A DNA stretch of 64,000 bases from Halorubrum trapanicum (lineage in GTDB: Archaea; Halobacteriota; Halobacteria; Halobacteriales; Haloferacaceae). Position 1 is the first letter of the stretch. The number at the start of each line of letters is the position of its first letter. The notes below the pieces were generated by a model. The model did no database searches, had not been told where the DNA came from, and saw only the letters and a program-made list of their open reading frames with translations. Shown piece after piece: positions 8,448 through 17,358 of this stretch. The stretch is taken from NCBI RefSeq assembly GCF_017873555.1, contig NZ_JAGGKE010000003.1, forward strand, positions 186,001 through 250,000, given 5' to 3'. A program made the position numbers and the translations under genes.

Positions 8448-8942
8448 CATCCTCCTCCGCCTTCAGGCGGAGGAATCCCGAGCGGTGGGAGTTTCAGGTT
8501 TGCAACCATGTTTTCTGCCACTTTGCGGGAACCCGTTTAACCCAGTCGTCGTAGTCAGTGGCTGTCTGGCGGTGCCAAACCGCCGATACTCCTATCCTCA
8601 GTATCGGTGACTTCCATCTGTTGTTTTTGCCAGCAGGGAGTCGCTGACACGTCGGCGGACTCAGAGTTATCGTGAGGCTTGCTCAACCAACAGGCACGAG
8701 ACGAACGCGTCTAGCATTCGTGTTCACCGTGTTGGCGTTTCGGATATTGTCTCATTAGTGGCGGGGAGACCGCCTCCAAAGGTCGTTCGGAATCGCTCCG
8801 TTCCGACCTGACCCTACCGGTATGGACGATGCACTAGTGAGTAAAAGTACGGATTGGAAACTCCGAACTGTCGTCAAACGGAGGCTGTTGAACGTACTGT
8901 CGGATTCATCCTGCGCCTAAACGCGCAGGTATTCTCCTTGAT
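8445..8942 (-). mobile_element. Deleted IS200/IS605-type (TnpB family) element, about 0.5 kb
   Basis: Both ends match the ends of TnpB-type insertion elements. Read on the minus strand, the left end (about 8942 down to 8890) has CAAGGAGAATACC followed by the 20-nt hairpin at 8910-8929, then GATGAATCCGACA; the same order occurs at 62668-62710 beside the tnpB gene. The right end carries the hairpin TCCTCCGCC-ttca-GGCGGAGGA at 8453-8474. No intact transposase is present in the ~400 bp between the ends; short minus-strand frames end in stops. This fits a non-autonomous or internally deleted copy. Exact boundaries are uncertain by several bases. Confidence 0.75.
8910..8929 (-). repeat. Left-end hairpin of the deleted element
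   Basis: Read on the minus strand the sequence is CCTGCGCGTTTAGGCGCAGG, a 7-bp stem with a short loop. Compared with the hairpin at 62678-62697, the third base pair changed from C-G to T-A with pairing kept, as expected if the folded single-strand form is what matters for element mobility. Confidence 0.7.
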
Positions 8943-9015
8943 TTTCTATAAGATCGGCAGCGAGCGCGACGACTGAAAGACGAGTAACCGCGCGGCGGCC
9001 GCGCTCAGTTCGGCG

Positions 9016-10668
9016 CTACTCCTCTCCGGGCGCGTCGTCTTCCGGTACCGCGCCCTCGACGAGCGACTGATCGCCGTACCGCTCGCGGAGGTCCTTCTTC
9101 GAGAACTTCCCGGTCGCGGTCTTCGGCACCTCGTCGATGAACTCCACCGCGTCCGGCACCCACCACTTGGGGTACTCCTCGCGGAGGCCGGTCTCGATCC
9201 GGTCGACGAGTTCCTCGCGGTCGATGCCGTCGGCCACGACGACGAAGGCGACGGGACGCTCCTGCCAGCGCTCGTGGGGCACGCCGACCACAGCCGCCTC
9301 GCTGACGCCGTCGTAGGCCATGATCGCGTTCTCCAGCTCGACGCTTGAGATCCACTCACCGCCCGACTTGATCACGTCTTTCGTGCGGTCGACGAGCTGC
9401 ATGTAGCCGTCCTCGTCGACGGTGACCACGTCGCCGGTCTTCAGCCAGCCGTCGACGAACTCCGCCTCGCTCGCCTCCGGGCGCTTGAAGTACTCTTTCG
9501 TGACCCACGGGCCGCGGATCCGCAGCTCGCCGAAGTCCTCGCCGTTCCACGGGACCTCCTCGCCGTTCTCGTCTATCACCTCGAACTCCAGTCCGGGCGC
9601 GACGAGCCCCTGCTTCGAGCGCTTGTTCACCTGCGTCTCGTAGTCGGCGTCGCGCAGGTCGCTCTTGAGGTGTGAGACGGTGCCGATCGGCGACAGCTCC
9701 GTCATCCCCCACGCGTGGAGCACCTCGACGTCGCGCTCGTCGTACCACTCGATCAGCGCCTTCGGCGCGGCCGCGCCGCCGATGATCACGGTGTCGAGCG
9801 TCGAGAGGTCGACCTCGTTTCCCCCCTCGACGTACTCGCGGAGGCCGAGCCACACCGTCGGCACGCCCGCGGAGACCGTCACGCCCTCCTCCTCGATCAG
9901 CGCCGCGAGGTCCACGGGATCCGGCGAGGGACCGGGGTAGACGTGCTTCGCGCCCGCGGCGGCCGCGGTGAACGGCATCCCCCACGCGTTCACGTGGAAC
10001 ATGGGGACGACGGGCATCACCACGTCGGAGTCCTCCATCGGGATCCCCTGCGGCGTCTGGGAGGCCATCGTGTGGCTCCACAGCATCGACTGGGTGTACT
10101 CGACGCCCTTCGGCTTCCCCGTCGTGCCGGAGGTGTAACAGAGACCGGCGGGCTGGTCGCCGTCGAGGTCGGGCCAGTCGTACTCGGTCGAGTAGTCGCC
10201 GATGAACTCCTCGTAGGCGGGCGCGTCGAGCGCGTCGATCCCCTCCGACCCCATCGCGACGAAGTCGACGCCGTCGAACTCCGCGGCGCCCTCCGCTGCG
10301 CCCGCGATCTTCTCGGCGAGCGACGGGTCGACGAAGACGATCTCGTCGTCGGCGTCGTCGACGATGTACTGGATGTGTTCGTCGGGCAGCAGCGGGTTGA
10401 TCGTGTGGAGCTGTGCCCCGGTGTTCGGGACGCCGAAGTACGTCTCGAAGTGGCGGGTGTGGTTCCAGCAGAACGTCGCGACGCGGTCGCCGCGCCCGAT
10501 CCCGTAGTCGTCCAAGGCATTGGCGAGTTGGGCCGTCCGGTCAGCGTACTCGGCGTAGGTGTGTCGCGTGCGCCCCTCGTGGGTGCGCGAGACGATCTCG
10601 GTGTCCGGGTACAGTCGTTCGGCGCGCCACATGAACGGTCGTAGGGTCTGCGCGTGTCCGCCTGGCAT
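9016..10668 (-). CDS. Long-chain fatty acyl-CoA synthetase/AMP-dependent ligase, 550 aa
   Basis: Member of the ANL superfamily, activating a carboxylic acid to acyl-AMP and then acyl-CoA. The phosphate-binding loop CYTSGTTGKPKGVEYT lies near residue 175, the adenylation motif HAWGMTELSPIG near 315, and the hinge motif WLKTGDVVTVDEDGYMQLVDRTKDVIKSGGEWIS near 415-450. The C-terminal lysine motif KTATGKFSKKDLR is present. The overall pattern (NHTRHFETYFGVPNTG) is that of medium/long-chain acyl-CoA ligases; exact chain length is unknown. A palindrome about 40 bp upstream may be an operator. Confidence 0.88.
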   Translation of the reverse strand: MPGGHAQTLRPFMWRAERLYPDTEIVSRTHEGRTRHTYAEYADRTAQLANALDDYGIGRGDRVATFCWNHTRHFETYFGVPNTGAQLHTINPLLPDEHIQYIVDDADDEIVFVDPSLAEKIAGAAEGAAEFDGVDFVAMGSEGIDALDAPAYEEFIGDYSTEYDWPDLDGDQPAGLCYTSGTTGKPKGVEYTQSMLWSHTMASQTPQGIPMEDSDVVMPVVPMFHVNAWGMPFTAAAAGAKHVYPGPSPDPVDLAALIEEEGVTVSAGVPTVWLGLREYVEGGNEVDLSTLDTVIIGGAAAPKALIEWYDERDVEVLHAWGMTELSPIGTVSHLKSDLRDADYETQVNKRSKQGLVAPGLEFEVIDENGEEVPWNGEDFGELRIRGPWVTKEYFKRPEASEAEFVDGWLKTGDVVTVDEDGYMQLVDRTKDVIKSGGEWISSVELENAIMAYDGVSEAAVVGVPHERWQERPVAFVVVADGIDREELVDRIETGLREEYPKWWVPDAVEFIDEVPKTATGKFSKKDLRERYGDQSLVEGAVPEDDAPGEE

Positions 10669-10707
10669 ACCTCACACACCACGGAGTCGGGAACTATGAA
10701 CGTTATC

Positions 10708-10721
10708 ATGATTGATCATGG
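10708..10721. promoter_or_regulatory. Palindrome upstream of the acyl-CoA ligase gene
   Basis: CATGAT-tg-ATCATG is a perfect inverted repeat with a 2-bp spacer, 40 bp before the start of the ligase gene at 10668. It sits where an archaeal operator overlapping the promoter would be expected. A fatty-acid-responsive regulator would be a natural candidate, but nothing in the sequence names one. Confidence 0.4.
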
Positions 10722-10764
10722 TGTTCGTGGCCAATCCGGGAATGCTCGTCCCGCCTCGACAGGT

Positions 10765-11050
10765 CGTTTATAAGTGGTTGATTGCGGATCGATGTCGAAC
10801 ACCGCCGAAGCCCCAGCCGCTCGGCCGTACGATGGTGGCTCTTATAAATAGACGCTCGACATGAACGCCCCTTCGAGTCCCGCCCCGCACGGCACCGCAC
10901 CTCACACCTCCCCAGCCTCGTCGCTCGCTGCTCGCGGTTTCACCGCTCGCAATCGAGGTGCTCGCTTCGCTCGCACCTCGCACCGCTCGCGACTCCCTCG
11001 CGCGTGCTCCTCGCGCCCTGTCGGGCGCTCGGAGGCACGCGCCACCGCAC
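10765..11050 (+). repeat. Structured repeat family, copy A
   Basis: Copy A shares with copies B (34431-34803) and C (52979-53276) the left block (TTTATAAGT, then GAACACC and CCGAAGCCCCAGCCG), the central block (CCCCTTCGAGTCCCGCCCCGC) and the right hairpin based on GCGCGTGC (11000-11007) pairing with GCACGCGC (11035-11042). In this copy the right hairpin tip is GCGCCC/GGGCGC (11013-11018, 11023-11028). The middle hairpin is CGAGGTGC/GCACCTCG (10954-10961, 10973-10980). The first long hairpin of B and C is missing and is replaced by sequence containing TTATAAATA at 10842-10850. No gene is otherwise evident in 10669-11082. Confidence 0.75.
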
Positions 11051-11082
11051 ATAACTGGCTTCAAAAGGACTGGTTCGGGCGA

Positions 11083-12381
11083 TTATCCCCGAAACAGGCT
11101 CGCGTGGACGGGTGCGTGGTCGGAGTCGGGTCGGGGGTCGTCGCCGTCGTCGCCGCCCTCGTCGGAGACGGCGCGCCCCTCGACGCCGTCGGCGAGGAAG
11201 TCGCGGACCGGCGGACCGACGTGTTCGGGTTCGACGAGGAACGCGTCGTGGCCGTGGTCGGAGTCCACCACGTGGTGCGCGACCGGGATCCCGGACTCGC
11301 GGAAGGCGTCGGCGAGGGAGGCGGACTGCTCGACGGTGAAGTGCCAGTCGGCGGTGAAGCTCAGCAACAGGGCCTCGCCCTCGAAGGCGGCGAGCGCGTC
11401 GGCGTCGGTGCCGTGGCCCGCGGCGAGGTCGTACTCGTCCATCGCGCGCGTGAGGTAGAGGTAGCTGTTCGCGTCGAAGCGGTCGCCGAACCCCTCGGCC
11501 TGGTAGTCGAGGTACGACTCCACCTCGCGGTACGGGAAGAAGCCGGCCGTCGGCTCCGGCGGCAGCCCGAGGTCGCCGTCCTCGCGCGTCAGCGAGTCGC
11601 GGCCGGCCGACCGCCGCCCGAATTTCCGTTCCATCGACGCCTTCGAGAGGTACATGATGTGCCCGATCTGGCGGGCGATGGCGAGTCCCTCGGTCGGGGC
11701 GGGTCGGTCGTCGCCGTAGTAGTCGCCGCCGTTCCAGTCCGCGTCCGCGCGGATGGCGCGGCGCGCGACCGCGTCGAGCGCGAGACACTGCGCGTCGAGG
11801 CGCCCGGCGGTCGCGATGGCCACCACGCGGTCGACGTCGTCCGGGTACCGCTTCGCCCACTCCAGGGCGTTCATCCCGCCGACGCTCCCGCCCACGACCG
11901 CCCGCAGCCGCCCCACGCCGAGGTGGTCGAGTAGCCGCCGCTGCGCGCGCGCCCAGTCTTCGACCTGGACCGGCGGGAACGCCGTTCCCCACCGGTCGTG
12001 GTCGGGCTCCTCGCGCAGGTCGAGGTCGGCGGGCCGCTCGCTGGCCGGTCCCGTCGTCCCGTAACAGGAGCCGGGGACGTTCGCGCAGACGACGTAGTGC
12101 TCCGTCGTGTCGATCGCCTTCCCCGGCCCGACGACGTCGTCCCACCACGCGCGGGCCTGCCCGGCCTGTCCGGCCCCGGTGGTCTCGGCGTCGCGCTCCG
12201 GATCGGGCGACCGCGCGACGTTCTGGCTCCCGGTGAGTGCGTGGCAGATCAACACGACGTTGTCGCCGTCGAACTCGCCGTGGGTCTCGTAGGCCACCTC
12301 GAAGTCCGGGACCGACTGCCCGCACTCGAAGGTGAACTCGCCGAGCGAGGCGACCCCGTGGTCGGTCGGTGCGGTGCTCAC
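11083..12381 (-). CDS. metX: Homoserine O-acetyltransferase MetX, 432 aa
   Basis: An alpha/beta-hydrolase that acetylates homoserine for methionine synthesis. Visible are the N-terminal [12 protein letters not shown], the MetX-specific block [14 protein letters not shown], the nucleophile elbow [12 protein letters not shown], and the C-terminal [10 protein letters not shown] supplying the catalytic histidine. The closing ~35 residues are an acidic haloarchaeal tail. Only 4 bp separate it from the upstream metY stop, so the two form an operon. Acetyl versus succinyl specificity cannot be settled from sequence alone, but the pairing with metY favours acetyl. Confidence 0.92.
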   Translation of the reverse strand: MSTAPTDHGVASLGEFTFECGQSVPDFEVAYETHGEFDGDNVVLICHALTGSQNVARSPDPERDAETTGAGQAGQARAWWDDVVGPGKAIDTTEHYVVCANVPGSCYGTTGPASERPADLDLREEPDHDRWGTAFPPVQVEDWARAQRRLLDHLGVGRLRAVVGGSVGGMNALEWAKRYPDDVDRVVAIATAGRLDAQCLALDAVARRAIRADADWNGGDYYGDDRPAPTEGLAIARQIGHIMYLSKASMERKFGRRSAGRDSLTREDGDLGLPPEPTAGFFPYREVESYLDYQAEGFGDRFDANSYLYLTRAMDEYDLAAGHGTDADALAAFEGEALLLSFTADWHFTVEQSASLADAFRESGIPVAHHVVDSDHGHDAFLVEPEHVGPPVRDFLADGVEGRAVSDEGGDDGDDPRPDSDHAPVHASLFRG

Positions 12382-12385
12382 CGGC

Positions 12386-13684
12386 TTACACCTCCGAGTC
12401 GCTCGCGGCTTGCTCGCCCGCGGCCAGCCCCGCGTCGAGGTCGGCGATCACGTCCTCGGAGTCCTCGATACCCACCGAGAGGCGGAGCATCTCCGGGTAG
12501 ACGCCGGCGGCCCGCTGTTCCTCGGCGTCCATCTGCGCGTGCGTCGTGGAGGCCGGGTGGATGACGAGCGTCTTCGCGTCGCCGATGTTCGCGAGGAAGC
12601 TGGTCAGCTCGACCGCCTCGCAGAAGGTCTTGGCGGCCTCGTAGCCGCCGTCGACGCCGAAGGTGACCATCCCGCCGAAGCCGTCGAGGTACTCGGCGGC
12701 GTTGCCGTGGCTCTGGTGGTCCTCGAACCCGGGGTAGCTCACCCAGTCGACGCGGTCGTCCTCGCGGAGGAACTCGGCCACCCGCCGCGCGTTCCCGCAG
12801 TGGCGCTCCATCCGCAGCGGGAGCGTGTTCAGTCCCTGAATCGTCTGCCACGCGTCGAAGGGGGACTGCTGGCCGCCGGTGGGGCGCACGCCGCGCTGGC
12901 GGACGACGTTGGCGAAGGCCGCGTCGCCGAACTGCTCGACGAAGTCGATCGGGAACGCGGGCGACTCGCCGTCGAGTTCGTCGTAGTCGGCGTCGGGGTG
13001 GTCCCACGGGAACTGCCCGCCGTCGACGACGACCCCGCCGACCGTGGTGCCGTTGCCCGTGATCCACTTCGTCGTCGACTCCCAGACGATGTCGGCGCCG
13101 TGTTCGATCGGGCGACAGCAGTACGGCGTCGCGAAGGTGTTGTCGACGACTAGCGGGACCGCGTGCTCGTGGGCGATCCCGGCGAGCCGCTCGAAGTCGG
13201 GCGTGACGAGCGAGGGGTTCGCGATCGTCTCGACGTGGACGAACGCGGTGTCGTCGTCGATCGCGTCCCCGTACGCGTCGTAGTCGAGCGTGTCGACGAG
13301 CCGCGCCTCGATCCCGCGGCGGTCCGCGATGCTGGTGAGGTACGCGGCCGTGCCGCCGTACATCTCCGAGCTGGCGACGACGTTGTCGCCCGCGCTCGCG
13401 AGAACGGTCGCGATCGCGTCGAACGCGGCCATCCCCGAGCCGGTCGCGATCGCGTCCGACCCGCCGGAGAGGTCCGCGAGCCGCTCTTCTAAGACGTTCA
13501 CCGTCGGGTTCGAGAGCCGGGAGTAGATGTGCCCCTCCGCCCGGAGCGCGTACATCTCCGCCGCCGTGTCCGCGTCGTCGAAGACGTACGACGTGGTCTG
13601 GTGGATCGGCGTGGCGCGGGCGCCGGTGGCCGGATCGGGCTCGGCGCCGGCGTGGAGACTCCGGGTGGAAAACCCACGTGTCAT
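12386..13684 (-). CDS. metY: O-acetylhomoserine sulfhydrylase (MetY-type PLP enzyme), 432 aa
   Basis: A Cys/Met metabolism PLP-dependent enzyme that joins O-acetylhomoserine and sulfide to homocysteine. Recognisable are the start [25 protein letters not shown] (only partly quoted here by position: residues 3-27), [26 protein letters not shown] and the lysine motif [15 protein letters not shown] binding PLP. It is the first gene of the metY-metX operon; a minus-strand TATA-like box (GTTATAGAAG near 13705-13715) precedes it. The start ATG at 13684 gives the usual family length. Confidence 0.92.
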   Translation of the reverse strand: MTRGFSTRSLHAGAEPDPATGARATPIHQTTSYVFDDADTAAEMYALRAEGHIYSRLSNPTVNVLEERLADLSGGSDAIATGSGMAAFDAIATVLASAGDNVVASSEMYGGTAAYLTSIADRRGIEARLVDTLDYDAYGDAIDDDTAFVHVETIANPSLVTPDFERLAGIAHEHAVPLVVDNTFATPYCCRPIEHGADIVWESTTKWITGNGTTVGGVVVDGGQFPWDHPDADYDELDGESPAFPIDFVEQFGDAAFANVVRQRGVRPTGGQQSPFDAWQTIQGLNTLPLRMERHCGNARRVAEFLREDDRVDWVSYPGFEDHQSHGNAAEYLDGFGGMVTFGVDGGYEAAKTFCEAVELTSFLANIGDAKTLVIHPASTTHAQMDAEEQRAAGVYPEMLRLSVGIEDSEDVIADLDAGLAAGEQAASDSEV

Positions 13685-13702
13685 GTTTGTTGCTCATACG
13701 GT

Positions 13703-13718
13703 CGCGCACTTCTATAAC
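13703..13718 (-). promoter_or_regulatory. Likely promoter of metY-metX
   Basis: On the minus strand GGTTATAGAAG lies about 28-30 bp before the ATG at 13684, an archaeal TATA spacing for a nearly leaderless transcript. No other candidate is evident between the metY start and the divergent RecJ-like gene. Confidence 0.5.
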
Positions 13719-13845
13719 CGTCAGTTACGGCAATTGATGCCCCCTTCGGCGCGACGCCCGCGTCGTTCCGCCGAGCGCGCCACGCCGCCTCGATTCAGCC
13801 CGCCGAAGCGTGCGTTTATGACCGATCGGGCGCCAACCGGTGGTA

Positions 13846-15264
13846 ATGGCAGTCGCCGCCCCAGTCCCCGACCTCGCCGACCGCGCGACCGACTGCGCCG
13901 ACCGACTGCGCGAGGCCGGCCGGGTGCTGCTCGCGTCGCACATCGATGCCGACGGGATCACGAGCGCCGCGATCGCGTCCACCGCGCTCGCGCGGGCCGG
14001 GATCGACCACGAGGTCGTCTTCGAGAAGCAGCTGGACGCCGACTCGATCGCCGGGATCGCCGCCCGCGAGTTCGACGTCGTCTGCTTCACCGACTTCGGC
14101 TCCGGCCAGCTCGACGTGATCGCCGACCACGAGGAGCGCGGCGACTTCGTCCCCGTCATCGCCGACCACCACCAGCCCGCCGACCGCGACACGCGGTACC
14201 ACCTCAACCCGCTGCTCGAAGGGATCGACGGCGCGAGCGAGCTGTCGGGCGCCGGCGCGAGCTACCTCCTCGCCCGCGCGCTGGAGGGACCCGACGGCGA
14301 CAACCGCGACCTCGCCGCGCTGGCGGTCGTCGGCGCGGTCGGCGACATGCAGGACTCGGCGGACGGTCTCGTCGGCGCCAACGAGGCCATCGTCGCCGAC
14401 GGCGTCGACGCCGGCGTCCTCGACGCCCGGACCGACCTCGACCTGTACGGCAGACAGACCCGGCCGCTCCCGAAGCTGCTGGAGTACGCCTCCGACGTGA
14501 AGATCCCGGGCATCACCAACGACGAGGCGGGGGTCATCTCCTTTCTCACCGATCTCGACGTGGACGCGAAACGCGACGGCGAGTGGCGCCGCTGGGTCGA
14601 TCTCGGCGCCGCGGAGCGCCAGCGGGTCGCCTCCGCGCTCATGCGCCGCGCGGTCGCCTCCGGCGTCCCGTCCGACCGGATCGAGTCGCTCGTCGGCACC
14701 GCCTACACGCTGGTCGACGAGGAGCCCGGCACCGAACTGCGGGACGTCAGCGAGTTCTCCACGCTGCTCAACGCGACCGCGCGCTACGAGCGCGGCGACG
14801 TCGGCCTCGCGGTGTGTCTCGGCGACCGCGGCGACGCGCTCGCGGAGGCCCGCCGGCTGCTCCGCACCCACCGGAAGAACCTCTCCGAGGGGCTTCAGTG
14901 GGTCAAAACCGAGGGCGTCACCCACGAGGAGCACCTCCAGTGGTTCGACGCGGGGTCCCGCATCCGCGAGACCATCGTCGGCATCGTCGCCGGCATGGCG
15001 GTCGGCTCGCCCGCGGTCGACCGCTCGAAGCCGGTGATCGCCTTCGCCGAGGAGAGCGCCGCGGAACTGAAGGTGTCATCGCGCGGCTCGCACGCGCTCG
15101 TCCGCCAGGGACTCGACCTCTCGACGGTGATGCGCGAGGCGAGCCAGTCCGTCGGCGGCGACGGCGGGGGACACGACGTGGCCGCGGGCGCGACCATCCC
15201 GACGACCGAGCGCGACGCGTTCCTCGCGGCGGCCGACGAGCTGGTCGGCGAACAGCTGGGATAG
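13846..15264 (+). CDS. DHH family phosphoesterase, RecJ-like single-strand nuclease, 472 aa
   Basis: Archaeal RecJ/GAN-type nuclease of the DHH superfamily. Motif I SHIDADGITS, motif II DFGSGQ, motif III ADHHQP and motif IV GAVGDMQD are all present, and the DHHA1 nucleic-acid domain ends in GGDGGGHDVAAGATI. Metal-binding residues look intact. ATG 13846 lies about 30 bp after a TTTATGA box (13816-13822), consistent with leaderless transcription; an in-frame GTG two codons upstream is possible. Haloarchaea carry several RecJ paralogues, so the specific partner (for example the replisome) is not assigned. Confidence 0.87.
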   Translation: MAVAAPVPDLADRATDCADRLREAGRVLLASHIDADGITSAAIASTALARAGIDHEVVFEKQLDADSIAGIAAREFDVVCFTDFGSGQLDVIADHEERGDFVPVIADHHQPADRDTRYHLNPLLEGIDGASELSGAGASYLLARALEGPDGDNRDLAALAVVGAVGDMQDSADGLVGANEAIVADGVDAGVLDARTDLDLYGRQTRPLPKLLEYASDVKIPGITNDEAGVISFLTDLDVDAKRDGEWRRWVDLGAAERQRVASALMRRAVASGVPSDRIESLVGTAYTLVDEEPGTELRDVSEFSTLLNATARYERGDVGLAVCLGDRGDALAEARRLLRTHRKNLSEGLQWVKTEGVTHEEHLQWFDAGSRIRETIVGIVAGMAVGSPAVDRSKPVIAFAEESAAELKVSSRGSHALVRQGLDLSTVMREASQSVGGDGGGHDVAAGATIPTTERDAFLAAADELVGEQLG

Positions 15265-15351
15265 CGAAAACGGAACGGCGAACGGTTCGCGAAGCGCGCG
15301 TCGGGCTGCGGTGTCAGACGCCGTCGAGGCGGTGAGACACCGACGAGACGC

Positions 15352-15915
15352 TCAGGCCTCGCCGAGGTCGCGAAACATCGCGCGGTAGTCGTCGGTCGAC
15401 AGCGACTCGCCGAGGTCGTCGATGTCGGCGTCTAAATCCTCCAGCCGCTCGACGAGTTCGGCGTACGCCTCGTTCCCCTCGCGCTGGGCGGCCGGCTTCT
15501 GCGAACTCAACACGGCGCGCTTGCTGGCGAGCGCGGCGGCCTCCCGAACGAGGTCGTCGTACTCGCTGCGCGTCAGGAGCGTGTCGATGGCCGTGAGTAG
15601 CTTCGAGCGACTCACCGGCTTGGTGAGGTACAGATCGAACCCCATGTCGATGATGTCGAAGTCGGGTTCGACCGCGGTGACCATCGCCACGCGACAGTCG
15701 TACCCCTCCTCGCGGATGTGTTCCAAGACGTCGTCGCCGCTCCCGTCCGGGAGGCGCCGGTCGAGGAGCACCACGTCGACGGCGGCGTCGACTCGGTCGA
15801 TCGCCTCGGCGGCGGTCTCGGCGACGTCGACGGCGTACCGCTCTTCGAGGAAGCCGGCGTACAGCGCCGCGATGTCGGGCTCGTCCTCTACGACGAGTAT
15901 CGACGGGTCGCTCAC
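15352..15915 (-). CDS. Response regulator with HalX domain, 187 aa
   Basis: An N-terminal receiver domain has the acidic pair VVEDE, the phospho-acceptor Asp52 in VLLDRRLPDGSG, a conserved T/S in MVTAVEP and the lysine in LTKPVSRSKL. The C-terminal part (residues about 120-187, including SKRAVLSSQKP) is the alpha-helical HalX domain of haloarchaeal regulators. I chose GTG 15915 because it starts at the receiver fold; an upstream in-frame ATG (15945) adds a basic stretch and could also be used. No kinase gene is adjacent. It borders the motility region. Confidence 0.85.
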   Translation of the reverse strand: MSDPSILVVEDEPDIAALYAGFLEERYAVDVAETAAEAIDRVDAAVDVVLLDRRLPDGSGDDVLEHIREEGYDCRVAMVTAVEPDFDIIDMGFDLYLTKPVSRSKLLTAIDTLLTRSEYDDLVREAAALASKRAVLSSQKPAAQREGNEAYAELVERLEDLDADIDDLGESLSTDDYRAMFRDLGEA

Positions 15916-16025
15916 CGTCGACCACCGCCGGGAGCGACGAGACACGCTTCACCGGGCATACACGAACGAGCGGCATGTCGAGAGATAAAACTGTCGCCGT
16001 CCGCTCGGCCGATGCGCTGAACCGT

Positions 16026-16036
16026 CTTTTATATAC
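16026..16036 (+). promoter_or_regulatory. TATA box of the KaiC-like gene
   Basis: TTTTATATACT lies about 30 bp before the ATG at 16060, and GGGGAG just before the start codon can act as a ribosome binding site. It is one of the clearest archaeal promoters in the window. Confidence 0.6.
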
Positions 16037-16059
16037 TCCGGCCGCCAAAGGGGAGACGA

Positions 16060-16791
16060 ATGTCAGAACTCGTCTCCACCGGGGTCGAGGGGCTCGACTC
16101 CATTCTCACCGGCGGCATCACCGAGCGGTCGACGGTCCTCGTCTCCGGGAACCCGGGCACCGGCAAGAGCATCTTCGGAATCCAGTACCTCCATCACGGC
16201 GTCTCCGAACACGGCGAACGCGGCGTGTACGTCTCCTTCGAGGAGGACGAGGCCGACATCCGCGGCGCGGCCGAGTCCGTCGGCTTCGAGGGGTTCGACG
16301 AGATGGTCGACGACGGCGACATCGTCATCCTCGACAAACGCGAGATGCTACGCGAGACCGACTTCTCGACCGCGGTCGACCGCCTGCTCGACACCGTCGA
16401 GGACGGCGACTTCGACCGGCTCGTCCTCGACTCGCTGTCGATGTTCCAGCTCTTCTTCGACGCCGAACAGGAGAAGCGCACGTACCTGCTGAAGTTCTCG
16501 GACATTCTCAAGGCGAACGGACTCACCTCGCTGCTCATCAACGAGCAGGGCGCGGTCTTCCCCGACACCGAGGTCGGCTTGGAGAACTTCCTCACCGACG
16601 GGAACATCTACTTCATCCAGACGCCGACCGACTCCGGCGTCAACCGCTACGTCTGGGTGGCGAAGATGCGGAAACAGGACATCGACACCGACATCTTCCC
16701 CATGGAAATCGGACAGGGCGGGATCACGGTCCACGAGCGCGCGGGCGGCTTCTCGATGATGGGCCGGTCCGACGACCAGCCGTCGTTCTGA
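16060..16791 (+). CDS. KaiC-like RAD55-family ATPase, 243 aa
   Basis: A single RecA/KaiC domain with Walker A GNPGTGKS at residues 30-37, a Walker B strand LVLDSLSMF, and the KaiC-type N-terminus STGVEGLDSILTGGI. In haloarchaea such proteins are often annotated as HTR-like. ArlH, encoded at 29108, belongs to the same superfamily. Location beside a response regulator and upstream of the archaellins suggests a signalling role, which is inference. It is convergent with the winged-helix gene, with a 23-bp gap. Confidence 0.82.
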   Translation: MSELVSTGVEGLDSILTGGITERSTVLVSGNPGTGKSIFGIQYLHHGVSEHGERGVYVSFEEDEADIRGAAESVGFEGFDEMVDDGDIVILDKREMLRETDFSTAVDRLLDTVEDGDFDRLVLDSLSMFQLFFDAEQEKRTYLLKFSDILKANGLTSLLINEQGAVFPDTEVGLENFLTDGNIYFIQTPTDSGVNRYVWVAKMRKQDIDTDIFPMEIGQGGITVHERAGGFSMMGRSDDQPSF

Positions 16792-16814
16792 CGGTTCGGG
16801 GGCCGGCCACCTCG

Positions 16815-17153
16815 TTACTCTCTCGACGAGAGGTCGCGCCAGACGTCGTCGAGGCGGTTCTTCACCGCCGACCGCTCCTCGACCTCGACGGTGAGTCCGT
16901 CGCGGAAGTCCACCTCGACCCCGTCGACCTTCCGGCGGTACACCTTCACGCGCCGGTGTTCGTCCGAGAGCGGCCGGTCGTGTAGCTCGAGGAGGTCCGC
17001 TTCCTCCAGCTCGTTTATCCGTCGGTAACACGTCGCTATCGGCACGTCGAGCTGGTCGCTGAGGTCCTGCGCCGACTTCGCGTCGCCCGTCGCCGTCAGG
17101 ATGTCCGTGTTGTATTTGTTACCGAGTACGGTGATCAGATCGTCCCCCACCAT
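16815..17153 (-). CDS. Winged helix-turn-helix transcriptional regulator, 112 aa
   Basis: An ArsR-like winged HTH fold: NKYNTDILTATGDAKSAQDLSDQLDVPIATCYRRINELEEADLLEL spans residues about 12-57 with the recognition helix at IATCYRRI, followed by a wing and a beta-rich C-terminus. No metal-binding cysteine cluster is visible. It is divergent from the membrane protein at 17359, sharing about 200 bp. Haloarchaea commonly place such regulators beside small membrane proteins. Whether it controls the nearby archaellins is unknown. Confidence 0.78.
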   Translation of the reverse strand: MVGDDLITVLGNKYNTDILTATGDAKSAQDLSDQLDVPIATCYRRINELEEADLLELHDRPLSDEHRRVKVYRRKVDGVEVDFRDGLTVEVEERSAVKNRLDDVWRDLSSRE

Positions 17154-17358
17154 TCACGTTATCGAGATTGATTTCCGGGTGGTAAAAGGATACCGGTGGG
17201 CGTCAGACGCGCGTCATATCTCTCGTTGTGCGTTTTCTCGCGGTATCGTCCGTTTCCGTCGCCCGCAACCCCCTCGGCTGTCTTCCCCACGACAGGGATG
17301 TTATCGCCACTGATACCCGCCACCGTGGGTTTATTATCCGCGTTCGAGCAGGACGAGT

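Noticed and set aside
10870-10895. T-loop-like word TTCGAGTCC in the repeats, suggesting a tRNA
   Set aside because: Flanking bases cannot form a T-stem (CCCC next to CCCGC) and no D- or anticodon arm or acceptor stem is present; all copies share it as part of the repeat.
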